NCBI RefSeq assembly: GCF_002929225.1
Contig: NZ_PISM01000004.1
Span: forward strand, 744,001 to 808,000
Source of the DNA: Stutzerimonas kunmingensis
GTDB taxonomy: Bacteria; Pseudomonadota; Gammaproteobacteria; Pseudomonadales; Pseudomonadaceae
Length of the DNA: 64,000 nt
Direction of reading: 5' to 3'
The notes under the pieces are model-generated. The model searched no databases, had not been told where the DNA came from, and worked only from the letters and a program-made list of their open reading frames with translations. Each line of letters opens with the position of its first letter. The stretch's first letter is position 1. Positions 54,173 to 64,000 of this stretch are shown here, in pieces. Made by a program: the position numbers and the translations under genes.

Positions 54173-56398
54173 ATGCGCACATGGATGTTGGCGCTCGCGG
54201 CAGGCCTCGTCTTGCCCCGTTTCTTACCGGCGTTGCCCTCTGTCTGGATCTTGTGCGTGCTTGGCGTGCTGGGGGGCTTGCTGCTTTCGCGTCGGCGCTG
54301 GGCGTCGTCTGGGTTGCTTCTCCTTGGGTTCGCCTGGGCATGCTGGCAGTGCCAGAGTGCCATTGATGATCGCCTGCCCGTTTCGCAAGATGGCCGGACA
54401 TACTGGATCCAGGGAACGGTCAGTGGATTGCCCACCAGCACGGGCGATGTCGTGCGCTTCGAGTTGGAGGATATCGAGTCGAGGCATGCTGGGCTGCCGT
54501 CGAAGGTGCGTCTGTCCTGGTACGGCGGCCCGCAAGTGCGGGCCGGCGAGCGCTGGCGGCTTGCGGCTCGACTGAAACGTCCGCGTGGCCTGGTCAATCC
54601 GCATGCGTTCGACTACGAAGCTTGGTTGCTGGCGCGTCGCATTGGCGCGACCGGTTCGGTCAAGGCGGGAGAGCGCCTCTTCGCGCCGCACTCCGTGAAT
54701 AGTTGGCGCGACCGCTTGAGGCTCCGTCTGATGGAGGTCTCCGCGTCCGGTCGACAAGGCGCGGTCGCGGCACTGGTGGTCGGTGATGACTCCGGCCTGA
54801 GTCGTGAGGATTGGCAGGTGTTGCAGGACACCGGCACGGTGCACCTGATGGTCATATCCGGACAGCACATCGGCATGCTGGCTGGCTTGCTATACGGACT
54901 GGTTGCGCTAGCAGCTCGATGGGGCTTCTGGCCCAGCCGTTGGCCCTGGCTTCCATGCGCATGCGCGTTGGCTCTCGCTGGTGCGCTTTCCTATGGATGG
55001 CTCGCGGGGTTCGATGTGCCGGTGCGTCGTGCGTGTCTCATGGTCGCCGTGGTCCTGCTCTGGCGCTTGCGCTTTCGTCATCTGGGTGTCTGGCAGCCGC
55101 TGTTGCTGGCGCTGAATGGTGTCCTGCTGGTCGATCCCCTGGTCTCGTTGCTGCCGGGGTTCTGGCTCTCATTCGGGGCCGTTGCGGTGCTCGCGCTGGC
55201 GTTCTCCGGTCGGCTCGGCCGATGGAAGTGGTGGGCGACGCTGACGCGCGCCCAATGGGCAGCTTCCCTCGGCCTGCTGCCTCTGTTACTGACGCTGGGA
55301 CTGCCGGTCAGCGCCAGCGGGCCTTTGGCCAATCTGATTGCCGTACCCTGGGTAAGCCTCACCGTTCCCTTCGCGCTGCTCGGTACGTTGCTTCTGCCGT
55401 TGGGCGCTATCGGCGAGACGCTACTCTGGTTGGTCGGCACCTCGCTGGCGCTGCTGTTCGAGCTGCTGTTCGCCATGGCTACCTGGCAACCCGCCTGGCT
55501 GGCGGTCGGTATACCCATCTGGGCCTTGCTGATGATTGGGCTGGGTGTGCTGTTGATGTTATTGCCGTCAGGTGTGCCGGTGCGTGCGCTCGGACTGGTG
55601 CTCCTGGCGCCGTTGGTGTATCCCCCGTATTCCGAAGTAGCCGAAGGACGGGCGCAGGTCTCGGTGCTGGATGTGGGGCAGGGGCTTTCGGTACTGGTGC
55701 GGACCCGGGAGCACGCGTTGCTCTACGATGCGGGACCGAGGCAGGGTGATTTCGATACCGGCGAGCGTGTCGTGTTCCCGTCGCTGCGAAGCCTGGGCGT
55801 GAAGAGGCTGGACATACTGCTGCTGAGCCATGCGGATAACGATCATTCCGGTGGCGCTCAGGCGATCCGTCGACTGCTTCCGGTCGCGCGGACCGTCAGT
55901 GGGGAGCCGCAACGACATGCGACCGATCTGAATGCCAAGCCCTGTGAAAACGGTGCCGAGTGGCGGTGGAACGGCGTGCGTTTCAGTCTCTGGCAATGGC
56001 AGGCGGCCCGGGAAAGCAATCAGACGTCATGCGTTCTGCTGGTCGAGGCCAATGGCGAACGGGTGCTGCTTACCGGCGATATCGATCAGGCCGCGGAGCA
56101 GGCGTTGCTGCTCAGCGGACAGGACGTAAAGGCGCAGTGGTTGCTATTGCCTCATCACGGCAGCCGCAGCTCATCGTCGGAGCCATTCCTGCGAGCGGTG
56201 AAACCGGGCGCCGCGCTGATCTCGCGCAGCCTGCACAACGCTTTCGGTCATCCTCATCCAGCTGTGACCGCTCGCCTCGAAGCGTCCGCAATCGACGTTT
56301 ACGACACCGCCTTGCACGGCGCGATCCGCATCGATCTCGGCGATTTCTCGGTGGCGGAGATACAGCGTGCGGAACGTCGGTTCTGGCGGGAAAAATGA
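54173..56398 (+). CDS. comEC: ComEC/Rec2 DNA uptake channel protein
   Basis: Inner-membrane protein for transfer of single-stranded DNA during natural transformation, 741 residues. An N-terminal DUF4131/OB-like domain, a central competence domain with many spans (TVHLMVISGQHIGMLAGL), and a C-terminal metallo-beta-lactamase-like domain with LLLSHADNDHSGGAQ and LLPHHGSRSSSSE. AGGAG lies ten bases before ATG 54173; an upstream ATG at 54149 is possible. P. stutzeri is naturally transformable, and an intact comEC fits that. Confidence 0.92.
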   Translation: MRTWMLALAAGLVLPRFLPALPSVWILCVLGVLGGLLLSRRRWASSGLLLLGFAWACWQCQSAIDDRLPVSQDGRTYWIQGTVSGLPTSTGDVVRFELEDIESRHAGLPSKVRLSWYGGPQVRAGERWRLAARLKRPRGLVNPHAFDYEAWLLARRIGATGSVKAGERLFAPHSVNSWRDRLRLRLMEVSASGRQGAVAALVVGDDSGLSREDWQVLQDTGTVHLMVISGQHIGMLAGLLYGLVALAARWGFWPSRWPWLPCACALALAGALSYGWLAGFDVPVRRACLMVAVVLLWRLRFRHLGVWQPLLLALNGVLLVDPLVSLLPGFWLSFGAVAVLALAFSGRLGRWKWWATLTRAQWAASLGLLPLLLTLGLPVSASGPLANLIAVPWVSLTVPFALLGTLLLPLGAIGETLLWLVGTSLALLFELLFAMATWQPAWLAVGIPIWALLMIGLGVLLMLLPSGVPVRALGLVLLAPLVYPPYSEVAEGRAQVSVLDVGQGLSVLVRTREHALLYDAGPRQGDFDTGERVVFPSLRSLGVKRLDILLLSHADNDHSGGAQAIRRLLPVARTVSGEPQRHATDLNAKPCENGAEWRWNGVRFSLWQWQAARESNQTSCVLLVEANGERVLLTGDIDQAAEQALLLSGQDVKAQWLLLPHHGSRSSSSEPFLRAVKPGAALISRSLHNAFGHPHPAVTARLEASAIDVYDTALHGAIRIDLGDFSVAEIQRAERRFWREK

Positions 56399-56469
56399 GA
56401 ACGGCGGCCGTCGGCGACCCCTCGACCCTATGCTAGAGTGGCGCCACTTTTTCGAGGGGGATTCATCTC

Positions 56470-57102
56470 GTGTGGGAGCTGGTCAAAGCAGGCGGCTGGA
56501 TAATGCTGCCAATCATCCTGTGTTCCATCGCCGCCGCCGGCATCGTTGCTGAGCGCCTGTGGACGCTGCGCCCGAGTCGTGTCACGCCGCCGCATCTGCT
56601 TGGCCAGGTGTGGAAGTGGATCAAAGACAAGAAACTCAGCAACCAGAAGCTCAAGGAGCTGCGCGCGGATTCGCCTTTGGGTGAGATTCTTGCCGCCGGC
56701 CTCAGCAACTCCAAGCGTGGTCGCGAGATCATGAAGGAATGCATCGAGGAAGCCGCGGCCAGGGTCGTTCACGACCTCGAGCGTTACCTCAACGCGCTGG
56801 GCACCATTGCCGGCATCGCGCCCTTGCTCGGGCTGCTGGGTACGGTGCTGGGCATGATCGAAATCTTCAGTGCCTTCATGGACTCGGGCATGGCCAATGC
56901 GCCCCTGCTCGCCGGCGGCATCGCCAAAGCGCTGATCACCACCGCGGCGGGCCTGATGGTCGGTATCCCAGCGCTGTTCTTCCATCGTTTCCTGCAACGC
57001 CGCGTCGACGAGCTGGTCGTTGGCATGGAGCAGGAAGCGATCAAGCTGGTGGAAGTGGTGCAGGGCGACCGCGATGTCGATCTCGGTGAGGACAAGGCGT
57101 GA
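56470..57102 (+). CDS. exbB: ExbB/TolQ-family motor protein
   Basis: Proton-channel subunit of 210 residues with three membrane spans. The family stretch ALGTIAGIAPLLGLLGTVLG and ALITTAAGLMVGIPALFFH are diagnostic. It begins with GTG after a GAGGGGG site and overlaps exbD by four bases. With no TonB or TolAB beside it, this pair is likely an accessory energiser; its proximity to lpxK and comEC is also seen in P. aeruginosa, from memory. Confidence 0.9.
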   Translation: MWELVKAGGWIMLPIILCSIAAAGIVAERLWTLRPSRVTPPHLLGQVWKWIKDKKLSNQKLKELRADSPLGEILAAGLSNSKRGREIMKECIEEAAARVVHDLERYLNALGTIAGIAPLLGLLGTVLGMIEIFSAFMDSGMANAPLLAGGIAKALITTAAGLMVGIPALFFHRFLQRRVDELVVGMEQEAIKLVEVVQGDRDVDLGEDKA

Positions 57103-57527
57103 AATTCCGTCGCAAACCCCGGGAGAACGTGGAGATTGGGCTGGCACCGCTGATCGACGTGGTCTTCATTCTGCTGTTGTTCTTCGTGGTCACCACGACC
57201 TTCACCCGTGAAACGCAGCTCAAGGTCGATCTTCCGGAAGCCGCCAGCGGTACACCGCCCCAGGATGCCGAGGTCCGCCAGCTGGAAGTGCTGATCGACG
57301 TGGCCGGCAATTATTCGCTCAACGGCAAAGCGCTACTGAAGAGCGACCTCAATTCGCTGATGGCGGCGTTGAGCAAGGAATCTGGCGGCGACAATCGGCT
57401 GCCGATGGTCATCAGCGCCGATGGTAAGACCCCGCATCAGGCGGTGATCACCGCGATGGATGCCGCCGGCAAGCTGGGCTTCGGCCAACTGCGCATCACC
57501 ACGGTCGAGGCGCAGGCCTCTCCCTGA
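57099..57527 (+). CDS. exbD: ExbD/TolR-family motor protein
   Basis: Partner of the ExbB-like protein, 142 residues with one N-terminal membrane span whose aspartate lies in [20 protein letters not shown], the proton-carrying residue of the family. The rest is a periplasmic domain. It begins with GTG overlapping exbB and abuts lpxK, so these genes form one operon through lpxK. Confidence 0.92.
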   Translation: MKFRRKPRENVEIGLAPLIDVVFILLLFFVVTTTFTRETQLKVDLPEAASGTPPQDAEVRQLEVLIDVAGNYSLNGKALLKSDLNSLMAALSKESGGDNRLPMVISADGKTPHQAVITAMDAAGKLGFGQLRITTVEAQASP

Positions 57528-58531
57528 TGTCATTCGCCGATCGCCTGCAACGCGCCTGGTATCAGGGGCATCCGGCCCTATGTGTGCTGGCTCCGCTGGA
57601 GCTACTCTATCGGCGCGTGGTCGAGGCAAAGCGACGGCGCTTTCTCAAAGGTGAAAGCGCTGCCTATCGCGCACCAGTGCCGGTCATCGTGGTGGGTAAC
57701 ATCACCGTAGGTGGAACAGGCAAGACTCCACTGATTCTCTGGCTGATCGAGCATTGCCGTAGCCGCGGGCTGCGCGTCGGCGTCGTCAGCCGCGGCTACG
57801 GTGCCAAGCCGTCGGCGCTGCCCTGGCGCGTTCAACCCGAACACTCGGCGGAGCAATCAGGCGACGAGCCGCTGTTGATCGTGCAGCGTACCGGCGTACC
57901 GCTGATGATAGATCCCGACCGATCACGCGCGGTACGGTGCCTGCTGGAGACCGAATCGCTTGACCTGATCCTTTCCGACGATGGCCTGCAGCACTATCGG
58001 CTGGCCAGGGACCTCGAACTCGTACTGATCGACGCGGCACGCGGGCTGGGCAACAGGCGCTGCCTGCCGGCTGGCCCCTTGCGCGAACCGGCCGAACGCC
58101 TGAATAGCGTGGATGCTGTGCTGGTCAACGGCACCGATTCGGATACCGCCGACGGCTATGCGTTCAGCCTCAAGCCGGTCGCGCTGGTCGAACTGTGCTC
58201 CGGCGAGCGCTGGCCTCTCGATCACTTTCCCGCCGGCCAGCTGCTGCACGCGGTGGCTGGCATCGGCAACCCGCAGCGTTTCTTCACCACGCTCGAAACG
58301 CTACACTGGCGTCCGATTCCGCACCCCTTCGCCGATCACGCCGCCTACAGCCAGGAGCAGCTGGAATTCAGCCCCGCCCTGCCGTTGGTGATGACCGAGA
58401 AGGATGCGGTGAAATGCCGGGCCTTCGCACCGCCGGGTTGGTCATATCTTCAGGTGCACGCCGTACCTTCTGCGGCTTTCGTCACCTGGTTCGACGGCCA
58501 GTTGGCGCGATTGCTGCCCGATCACTCTTAA
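57527..58531 (+). CDS. lpxK: Tetraacyldisaccharide 4'-kinase
   Basis: Phosphorylates the lipid A precursor at the 4' position. A 334-residue membrane-associated kinase with the P-loop [13 protein letters not shown] and the family stretch [22 protein letters not shown] contains the catalytic acidic residues. ATG 57527 overlaps the exbD stop by one base, an arrangement that couples lipid A synthesis with the upstream pair. Confidence 0.95.
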   Translation: MSFADRLQRAWYQGHPALCVLAPLELLYRRVVEAKRRRFLKGESAAYRAPVPVIVVGNITVGGTGKTPLILWLIEHCRSRGLRVGVVSRGYGAKPSALPWRVQPEHSAEQSGDEPLLIVQRTGVPLMIDPDRSRAVRCLLETESLDLILSDDGLQHYRLARDLELVLIDAARGLGNRRCLPAGPLREPAERLNSVDAVLVNGTDSDTADGYAFSLKPVALVELCSGERWPLDHFPAGQLLHAVAGIGNPQRFFTTLETLHWRPIPHPFADHAAYSQEQLEFSPALPLVMTEKDAVKCRAFAPPGWSYLQVHAVPSAAFVTWFDGQLARLLPDHS

Positions 58532-58576
58532 GCCGCTCGCACTGCCATCGCAGTCGAACGCTTCCAAGGACTGCGC

Positions 58577-58762
58577 ATGGATACCAAACTGCTCGACATA
58601 CTGGCCTGCCCACTATGCAAGGGGCCGCTGAAGCTGACCGATGACAAGTCGGAACTGATCTGCAAGGCCGACGCCCTGGCGTTTCCCGTGCGCGATGGCA
58701 TCCCGGTGATGCTCGAGAGCGAGGCCCGTACGCTGGACGTGGATGAGCGCCTCGACAAATGA
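58577..58762 (+). CDS. Trm112-family small protein (YcaR-like)
   Basis: A 61-residue protein starting [20 protein letters not shown]. One CxxC pair is visible, plus a third cysteine in [19 protein letters not shown], the typical bacterial Trm112-like form. The function is unknown; the genes usually lie between lpxK and kdsB, as here, and it overlaps kdsB by four bases. Confidence 0.9.
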   Translation: MDTKLLDILACPLCKGPLKLTDDKSELICKADALAFPVRDGIPVMLESEARTLDVDERLDK

Positions 58763-59523
58763 GCACTGCCTACACTGTCGTGATTCCCGCCCGCTATGCC
58801 TCGACCCGCCTGCCTGGCAAGCCGTTGCAGGACATTGCCGGCAAGCCGATGATCCAGCACGTGTGGGAGCAGGCAAGCAAGAGCACGGCTCAGCGCGCGG
58901 TCATCGCCACCGACGACTCACGCATCGTCGATGCCTGCTCGGCATTCGGTGCGCAGGTTGTTTTGACCCGCCCCGACCACAACTCCGGCACCGACCGGCT
59001 GGCTGAGGTATGCGAGCAGCTTGGTCTGCCGAGTGACGCCATCGTGGTCAACGTGCAGGGCGACGAGCCGCTGATTCCCCCGGCAGTTATTGATCAGGTT
59101 GCCGCCAATCTGGCTGCGCACCCCGAGGCGGCCATCGCCACGCTCGCCGAACCATTGAGCGATGTGCAGACGCTGTTCAATCCAAACGTGGTAAAGGTGC
59201 TCTCGGACACCAATGGCCTAGCGCTGACCTTCAGCCGGGCGCCGCTGCCCTGGGCAAGAGATGCGTTTGCCGCCGATCGCAGCGTACTGCCTGCTGGCGT
59301 GCCGTACCGCCGGCACATTGGTATCTACGCCTATCGCGCCGGTTTCCTCGCTGATTTCGTTTCCTGGGGTCCTTGCTGGCTCGAGGATACCGAGTGTCTG
59401 GAGCAGTTGCGCGCGCTCTGGCACGGCCAGCGTATTCACGTTGCAGACGCGGTACAGGCACCGCCTGCGGGGGTGGATACCGCGGAAGACCTGGAGCGGG
59501 TCCGTCGTCTGCTGGGCGGCTGA
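58759..59523 (+). CDS. kdsB: CMP-Kdo synthetase (3-deoxy-manno-octulosonate cytidylyltransferase)
   Basis: Activates Kdo with CTP for lipopolysaccharide inner-core synthesis. The 254-residue enzyme has the nucleotide-binding motif [19 protein letters not shown] and [11 protein letters not shown]. It overlaps the Trm112-like gene and lies one base before the next start. With lpxK it forms a lipopolysaccharide operon. Confidence 0.95.
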   Translation: MSTAYTVVIPARYASTRLPGKPLQDIAGKPMIQHVWEQASKSTAQRAVIATDDSRIVDACSAFGAQVVLTRPDHNSGTDRLAEVCEQLGLPSDAIVVNVQGDEPLIPPAVIDQVAANLAAHPEAAIATLAEPLSDVQTLFNPNVVKVLSDTNGLALTFSRAPLPWARDAFAADRSVLPAGVPYRRHIGIYAYRAGFLADFVSWGPCWLEDTECLEQLRALWHGQRIHVADAVQAPPAGVDTAEDLERVRRLLGG

Positions 59524-59524
59524 G

Positions 59525-59989
59525 ATGAGAATCCTGTTCGTCTGCATGGGCAACATCTGCCGCTCGCCCACCGCCGAAGGCGTGTTTCGCCAGCGCGTCG
59601 AGCAGGCTGGGCTCGGCAGTCGGATCGAGATCGATTCTGCTGGGACCGGCGATTGGCATGTGGGCAAGGCTCCGGACTCGCGTGCTTGCGCCGCGGCCGG
59701 CAAACGCGGCTATCGGCTGACAGCGCTGCGCGCACGCCAGGTGCAGCCGGAAGACTTCCTGCATTTCGACCTTATTCTGGCGATGGATCACGACAACCTG
59801 GCTCGACTGGAGGCCTTGCGCCCCGAAGCGAGCAGGGCGGAGCTTGATCTGTTGCTACGCCGTTACGACCTGGCGCGTGGCGTGGTGCCAGACCCTTACT
59901 ACGGCGAGAAAGATGGCTTCGAGGAAGTACTGGATCTCCTCGAGGAGGCCTGTGATGCGCTGCTCGTGGAATTGAAGGGACGACTGTGA
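59525..59989 (+). CDS. Low-molecular-weight protein-tyrosine phosphatase
   Basis: A 154-residue cytosolic phosphatase. The catalytic loop CMGNICRSPT is at residues 7-16 and the general-acid aspartate is in VPDPYYGEKDGF. ATG 59525 lies just after the kdsB stop. The substrate is unknown; the genomic place beside lipopolysaccharide and peptidoglycan genes is conserved and may hint at an envelope role. Confidence 0.92.
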   Translation: MRILFVCMGNICRSPTAEGVFRQRVEQAGLGSRIEIDSAGTGDWHVGKAPDSRACAAAGKRGYRLTALRARQVQPEDFLHFDLILAMDHDNLARLEALRPEASRAELDLLLRRYDLARGVVPDPYYGEKDGFEEVLDLLEEACDALLVELKGRL

Positions 59990-61005
59990 GCCTGACCCTC
60001 GAATCAAACCGATCACTCAAGGCATTCAACACGTTCGCTGTCGATCAGCGTGCGCGCTACTTCGCGGCCGCTCATAACGATGAGGATGTTCGTGACGCGC
60101 TCGCCCAGGCGCGTCGGCTCGACGTTCCGCTGCTGCCGATCGGTGGCGGCAGCAACTTGCTGCTGACTCGTGACGTGCCGGCGCTTGTCCTGCATATGGC
60201 CAGCCGTGGCAAACGCATCATCGATGAGTCTGCCGAGCAGGTTCTGGTCGAGGCGGAGGCAGGCGAGCCCTGGCACCCATTCGTGCTCTGGACGCTGGAT
60301 CAAGGCTTGGCGGGCCTCGAGAATCTGAGCCTGATACCAGGTACCGTTGGTGCATCACCAATCCAGAATATCGGTGCCTACGGTGTCGAGATCAAGGACG
60401 TATTTGCAGGGCTCACTGCACTGGATAGTGAAACAGGGAGCCTCCGAGAGTTCAGCCAGGACGACTGCGCATTCGGTTATCGCGACAGTCTGTTCAAACA
60501 GCAGCCAGGGCGTTTTCTGATTCTGCGAGTGCGTTTCGCGTTGCGTCGCCAGGCAGCGCTGCATCTTGAGTATGGGCCGATCCGCCAGCGTTTGGCGGAG
60601 CAGGGGATTACCGTACCTTCCGCGCAGGATGTGAGCCGAGCTGTTTGTGCCATCCGCAGTGAAAAACTGCCGGATCCACAGCAGCTGGGCAACGCCGGGA
60701 GCTTCTTCAAGAATCCGCTGGTGCCGGCTGCCGCTGCTCAGACGCTGCGCGATCGTTACCCCGCGCTGGTCGGTTATCCGCAAGCCGACGGTCAAGTGAA
60801 ACTGGCGGCTGGCTGGCTGATCGAGAAGGCTGGCTGGAAGGGATTTCGTGACGGCGACGCCGGGGTGCATCGGCTGCAGGCGTTGGTGCTGGTCAATCAT
60901 GGCCTGGCCACGGGGGTGCAGCTGCTGGACCTGGCGCGACGTATCCAGGCCGATGTGCTGGAGCGCTTCGGCGTCAGCCTTGAGATCGAGCCAAATGTGC
61001 TCTGA
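59986..61005 (+). CDS. murB: UDP-N-acetylenolpyruvoylglucosamine reductase
   Basis: FAD enzyme that makes UDP-N-acetylmuramate for peptidoglycan, 339 residues, type I. The FAD site has LPIGGGSNLLL and LSLIPGTVGASPIQNIGAYG; the catalytic serine is in LGNAGSFFKNPLV. GTG 59986 overlaps the phosphatase stop. It is the last gene of this run. Confidence 0.95.
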   Translation: MSLTLESNRSLKAFNTFAVDQRARYFAAAHNDEDVRDALAQARRLDVPLLPIGGGSNLLLTRDVPALVLHMASRGKRIIDESAEQVLVEAEAGEPWHPFVLWTLDQGLAGLENLSLIPGTVGASPIQNIGAYGVEIKDVFAGLTALDSETGSLREFSQDDCAFGYRDSLFKQQPGRFLILRVRFALRRQAALHLEYGPIRQRLAEQGITVPSAQDVSRAVCAIRSEKLPDPQQLGNAGSFFKNPLVPAAAAQTLRDRYPALVGYPQADGQVKLAAGWLIEKAGWKGFRDGDAGVHRLQALVLVNHGLATGVQLLDLARRIQADVLERFGVSLEIEPNVL

Positions 61006-61340
61006 CTACGACTGGTACGGTCAGTTCTGGCTGCTTTAAAGCCAGGCCGTGCGGTGGTGTAGATATCTGGTTCTGGTCGCTTGAGCTGTACTGATCTCGC
61101 ACTCGGTTCGCCTAGCGCGGGCAACCAAGCAGAACCTGCGATGTGCATCGGATGTAAGCGAGCTCAATTTCGACCTGCAGTCGGTCCGGCTTCTCAAGCT
61201 CGCCGTGACGGCTTTTTCGGGGAGAGATGGGGCAGTGAATAGCCTTGCTGACTGCGCCGCACCCCTTCTGCCATGAGCGTTCTCTCGATGAATAAGACGA
61301 AGGTGTAAACCTTATTCAGGACGGGACAATGCAAAAAAAA
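61006..61340. other. Intergenic region between murB and rne with weak hairpins
   Basis: About 335 bp without a gene I can support. A short hairpin with T-run, GCCG-TGA-CGGC-TTTTT at 61202-61217, may end murB transcription. A nested inverted repeat lies at 61289-61318 (TGAATAAG with CTTATTCA, inner AAGGT-GTAA-ACCTT). I see no promoter or small RNA with confidence. Confidence 0.5.
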
Positions 61341-61364
61341 GGGATGCCGAAGCATCCCTTTTTT
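61341..61364. terminator. Bidirectional terminator of rne
   Basis: GGGATGC-CGAA-GCATCCC with an A-run before it (61333-61340) and a T-run after it (61359-61364), so it works in both directions. It lies directly after the rne stop on the minus strand and is also the last terminator for the murB side. Confidence 0.9.
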
Positions 61365-61377
61365 AGGCCAGCGGTGT

Positions 61378-64000
61378 TTAGCCTTGCGGCTTCTCACGGT
61401 TATCTGGCTGGTCACCTTCTGCAGCTTGTTCCGACTCCTGGGGTGATGGCTGAACCACTTCCTCAGTTGTCGGTGCTTCTGGCTTCTGCTCGTCTACTTC
61501 AGCGGTCGACACCTGTGCTTGTTCGGCGGGCTCGTCAGCCTCGGCGAGCGGCTGCTCGTGGAGGGTGGTGACTGGCTCGGCGAACTGCTCAGGCTGGGCG
61601 TCGGCAGGCACCGGTTCCGCAACTTGTTCAACTTGCGCTTCGACGACTGGCTCGCTGGCGACGATCTCCGGGCTGGCCAGAGGTTGCTCCGCTGCGGCCT
61701 TGGCGTCGGCTTCTGCCGCTTCCTTGGCCAGACGCTCGGCTTCACGCTGACGGCGACGGACCTCGCGCGGATCATTAGGCGCGCGTCCGCTAGGCGTCAG
61801 CACTGGCGCCACGGCCGGTGCGACTTCGACTTTCTCGACCACCGGCTCCGGGGCAGGCTGTGGGGTGTCGTTGGCTTGGACGACCTGTGGTGCTTCGCTC
61901 GGCGCAACTTCGGCAGCGTGTGTCGATGTCTCGTCTGCAGCTTCGATAGCTATCGACTGCTCGGCCACAGTGCGCTGCTCGTCCGCACTTTCCACGCTTG
62001 GCGCATGCTCGACAATCGTCGCTACACCTTCGGTGCTGGTTTGAATCACGGCGTCATCAGCGAGCTTGGCCTGTGGCGCCGCTTCGGTGTCGGCGGTGTT
62101 CGCGGCCAGGGCGGCGGCTGTTGCTGCGACGGCGATTTCCTCGGTTTTCACCGGGGCGTTGCTCTCGTCGACCTCGTCGATTTCGTTACCGTTGGCGTCA
62201 CGCTGACGCTCACGGCGATTGCTGCGACGACGCTGGCCGCGGGAGCGGCGGCGTGGGCGGTCGCCGTCGTTGCCTTCGCTGCCCTCGTTGGAGTCCTGGG
62301 CGTCCTCGGCTTCGTTCGCATCCTCGGTTTGCTGCAGCAGCTCATCGGCGGCTACCGGGGCTTGCCGTTCGGCGCGCGGCTTGCGCTCTTCGCGCGGGGC
62401 GCGTGGTTGCCGCTCGGCCTGCTCTTCTTCTGCTGCTACAGCGATCGGAGCTTCGTCGATTGGTGCTCGCAGTTCGCGCTTACGCTCCTCGCGGGGCTTG
62501 CGGTCCTCGCGTGGGGCTCGCTCGCGGCGCGGCTGGCTTTCGGCAACTTCGGCCTGTTCACGGGGTTTGCGTTCCTCGCGTGGTGGGCGCGGCTGGCGCT
62601 CTTCGCGTGGCTGACGCTCCTCGCGAGCTTGGCGCTCCTCACGGGGCTGGCGTTCTTCGCGCGGCTTGCGCTCCTCATCACGGCCACCGCGCGAATCGCG
62701 GCGACGGTTCTGCTGGCGTCCGCTGCGGCGCTCGTCATTGCGCTGCGGGCGCGGCGAGGCGGGCTTCTTCTCGACTTCGGCTGTGGCCTGCGGTTCTTTC
62801 GTCTCGCCTGCGAACAGTCCGACCAGGGATTTGATCAGGCCCTTGAACAGACTTGGTTCCTGCACCGGCGCGGCAACGGGTGTTTCGGTTGGCGCTGCGG
62901 CGGCTGCCGCCGGTGCGGTGCGCTGCGGTGCGGTCTTGACCGCCGCTTCCTGACGAACCAGGGTGCGTGTGGAGCTGACCGGCTGAGCTTCTTCGGCCTC
63001 GGTCGGGCTCATTTCGTAGCTGGCTTGGCCTGCCATGATTTCTGGGCTGTCGTCACGCAGTCGCTGAACTTCGAAGTGCGGCGTTTCCAGGTGATCGTCC
63101 GGCAGGATGAAGATGCGCGCACGGGTGCGCAGCTCGATCTTGGTGATCGCGTTGCGTTTCTCGTTGAGCAGGAATGCTGCAACCTGGAACGGCACGCGGG
63201 CGCGAACCTCGGCGGTGCGGTCCTTGAGGGCTTCTTCTTCGATCAGGCGCAGAATCGCCAGCGACAGCGATTCGACGTCACGAATGATGCCTTGGCCGTT
63301 GCAGCGTGGGCAGACGATGCCGCTGGTCTCGCCCAGAGAGGGGCGCAGACGCTGGCGGGACATTTCCAGCAAACCGAAGCGCGAGATGCGGCCGACCTGG
63401 ATACGTGCACGGTCGGCTTCCAGTGCTTCGCGCATCTTCTCCTCGACGGCGCGCTGGTTCTTGGCCGGGGTCATGTCGATGAAGTCGATGACGATTAGTC
63501 CGCCGATGTCGCGCAACCGCAGTTGGCGGGCGATTTCCTCGGCCGCCTCCAGATTGGTCTGCAGGGCGGTTTCTTCGATGTCGCCACCCTTGGTGGCGCG
63601 AGCCGAGTTGATGTCGATGGATACCAATGCTTCGGTCGGATCGATGACGATGGAGCCGCCGGAAGGCAGTTTTACTTCACGCTGGAAGGCCGTCTCGATC
63701 TGGCTTTCGATCTGGAAGCGGTTGAACAGCGGTACGGAATCTTCGTACAGCTTGATCTTGCTGGCGTACTGCGGCATCACCTGCTGGATGAAGCTCAATG
63801 CCTCGTCCTGTGCTTCGACACTGTCGATCAGCACTTCGCCGATGTCCTGGCGCAGGTAGTCGCGGATGGCGCGGATGATGACGTTGGATTCCTGATAGAT
63901 CAGGAATGGCGCGGGGCGATCCTGGGAAGCATCCTTGACTGCGGTCCAGAGCTGCAACAGATAGTCGAGGTCGCACTGCAGCTCTTCGCTGGAGCGGCCC
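61378..64000 (-). CDS. rne: Ribonuclease E, C-terminal part (5' end outside window)
   Basis: Endoribonuclease that organises the RNA degradosome. The reading frame is open to the window edge, so the S1 and first catalytic parts are outside. Visible in order: the DNase-I-like catalytic subdomain ([20 protein letters not shown] and [10 protein letters not shown]), the Zn-link VCPRCNGQG, the small domain, an amphipathic membrane-binding helix [17 protein letters not shown], and a long disordered C-terminal scaffold. The scaffold starts with arginine-rich repeats (units like REERQPREE, about 62400-62720), an RNA-binding region, and continues with an Ala/Glu/Val-rich tail. The scaffold is poorly conserved in sequence but normal in composition. 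Confidence 0.95.
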   Translation of the reverse strand, partial: GRSSEELQCDLDYLLQLWTAVKDASQDRPAPFLIYQESNVIIRAIRDYLRQDIGEVLIDSVEAQDEALSFIQQVMPQYASKIKLYEDSVPLFNRFQIESQIETAFQREVKLPSGGSIVIDPTEALVSIDINSARATKGGDIEETALQTNLEAAEEIARQLRLRDIGGLIVIDFIDMTPAKNQRAVEEKMREALEADRARIQVGRISRFGLLEMSRQRLRPSLGETSGIVCPRCNGQGIIRDVESLSLAILRLIEEEALKDRTAEVRARVPFQVAAFLLNEKRNAITKIELRTRARIFILPDDHLETPHFEVQRLRDDSPEIMAGQASYEMSPTEAEEAQPVSSTRTLVRQEAAVKTAPQRTAPAAAAAAPTETPVAAPVQEPSLFKGLIKSLVGLFAGETKEPQATAEVEKKPASPRPQRNDERRSGRQQNRRRDSRGGRDEERKPREERQPREERQAREERQPREERQPRPPREERKPREQAEVAESQPRRERAPREDRKPREERKRELRAPIDEAPIAVAAEEEQAERQPRAPREERKPRAERQAPVAADELLQQTEDANEAEDAQDSNEGSEGNDGDRPRRRSRGQRRRSNRRERQRDANGNEIDEVDESNAPVKTEEIAVAATAAALAANTADTEAAPQAKLADDAVIQTSTEGVATIVEHAPSVESADEQRTVAEQSIAIEAADETSTHAAEVAPSEAPQVVQANDTPQPAPEPVVEKVEVAPAVAPVLTPSGRAPNDPREVRRRQREAERLAKEAAEADAKAAAEQPLASPEIVASEPVVEAQVEQVAEPVPADAQPEQFAEPVTTLHEQPLAEADEPAEQAQVSTAEVDEQKPEAPTTEEVVQPSPQESEQAAEGDQPDNREKPQG

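Noticed and set aside
61519..63498. Long open frame antisense to the rne scaffold
   Set aside because: The repetitive, GC-rich scaffold leaves the opposite strand open; the encoded sequence is low-complexity and has no start signal.

Overview
The window is chromosomal DNA of a GC-rich, denitrifying gammaproteobacterium, most likely the Pseudomonas stutzeri group (Stutzerimonas). The pointers are two cluster-less Dnr-type Crp/Fnr regulators with dnrP, a NorR/DnrN nitric-oxide module, HexR-controlled Entner-Doudoroff genes, and a housekeeping block (mfd-gap-nqr-sthA-glpQ-pilZ-lolCDE-comEC-exbBD-lpxK-kdsB-murB-rne) whose gene order, from memory, matches the P. aeruginosa chromosome. The assignment is an inference from gene content. 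There is no phage, insertion sequence, CRISPR array, tRNA or rRNA that I can see.

Layout. (1) 1-3.6 kb: a divergent response regulator (cut by the window edge) and a three-gene periplasmic thiol-redox operon (DsbD-like, membrane-anchored thioredoxin, DsbG). (2) 3.7-15.1 kb: an anaerobic/nitrosative island: dnrP, a Dnr regulator, a periplasmic protein of unknown function, the iron-sulfur repair protein YtfE/DnrN, NorR, a small conserved protein, the O2-independent ubiquinone genes ubiU-ubiV-ubiT, a DGC-type putative zinc-binding protein, a second Dnr-type regulator, and the class III ribonucleotide reductase operon. Near-identical boxes (TTGAC-N4-ATCAA) lie before five of these units. The ytfE promoter is a textbook sigma-54 site with three GGT-N7-ACC NorR sites. 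The ribonucleotide reductase is split: the large NrdD ends before the glycyl-radical motif, which is encoded by a separate 51-codon gene between nrdD and nrdG. (3) 15.2-18.3 kb: a ferrous-iron uptake operon (FtrABCD type) behind a Fur-like site. (4) 18.6-20.5 kb: an MdtD-like efflux pump and a small membrane/coiled-coil protein behind a perfect inverted repeat.

(5) 20.6-30 kb: glucose catabolism. edd-glk, hexR, then zwf-pgl-eda followed in the same direction by a gapN-type dehydrogenase and an aldo/keto reductase, so the cluster can take glucose-6-phosphate to pyruvate and 3-phosphoglycerate. (6) 30-34.4 kb: a REP doublet, a guanidine-II riboswitch controlling a Gdx/SugE exporter, a hypothetical protein, an SNF2-family ATPase and csiV. 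(7) 34.4-48.5 kb: mfd, a long-form gap, the complete sodium-pumping NADH:quinone oxidoreductase operon nqrABCDEF-apbE-nqrM, and sthA. (8) 48.6-64 kb: glpQ, a small exported protein, a PilZ-like protein, lolCDE, a DUF2062 protein, comEC, exbBD, lpxK, a Trm112-like protein, kdsB, a low-molecular-weight phosphatase, murB and the 3' part of rne, which runs off the window.

The genes support a facultative anaerobe that respires nitrogen oxides: NO sensing and repair, oxygen-free quinone and deoxynucleotide synthesis, Fe(II) uptake, NADPH-rich Entner-Doudoroff metabolism and a sodium-motive respiratory entry point. Promoters, operators and boxes were found by eye and matched to consensus sequences recalled from memory; none was scored by a program.
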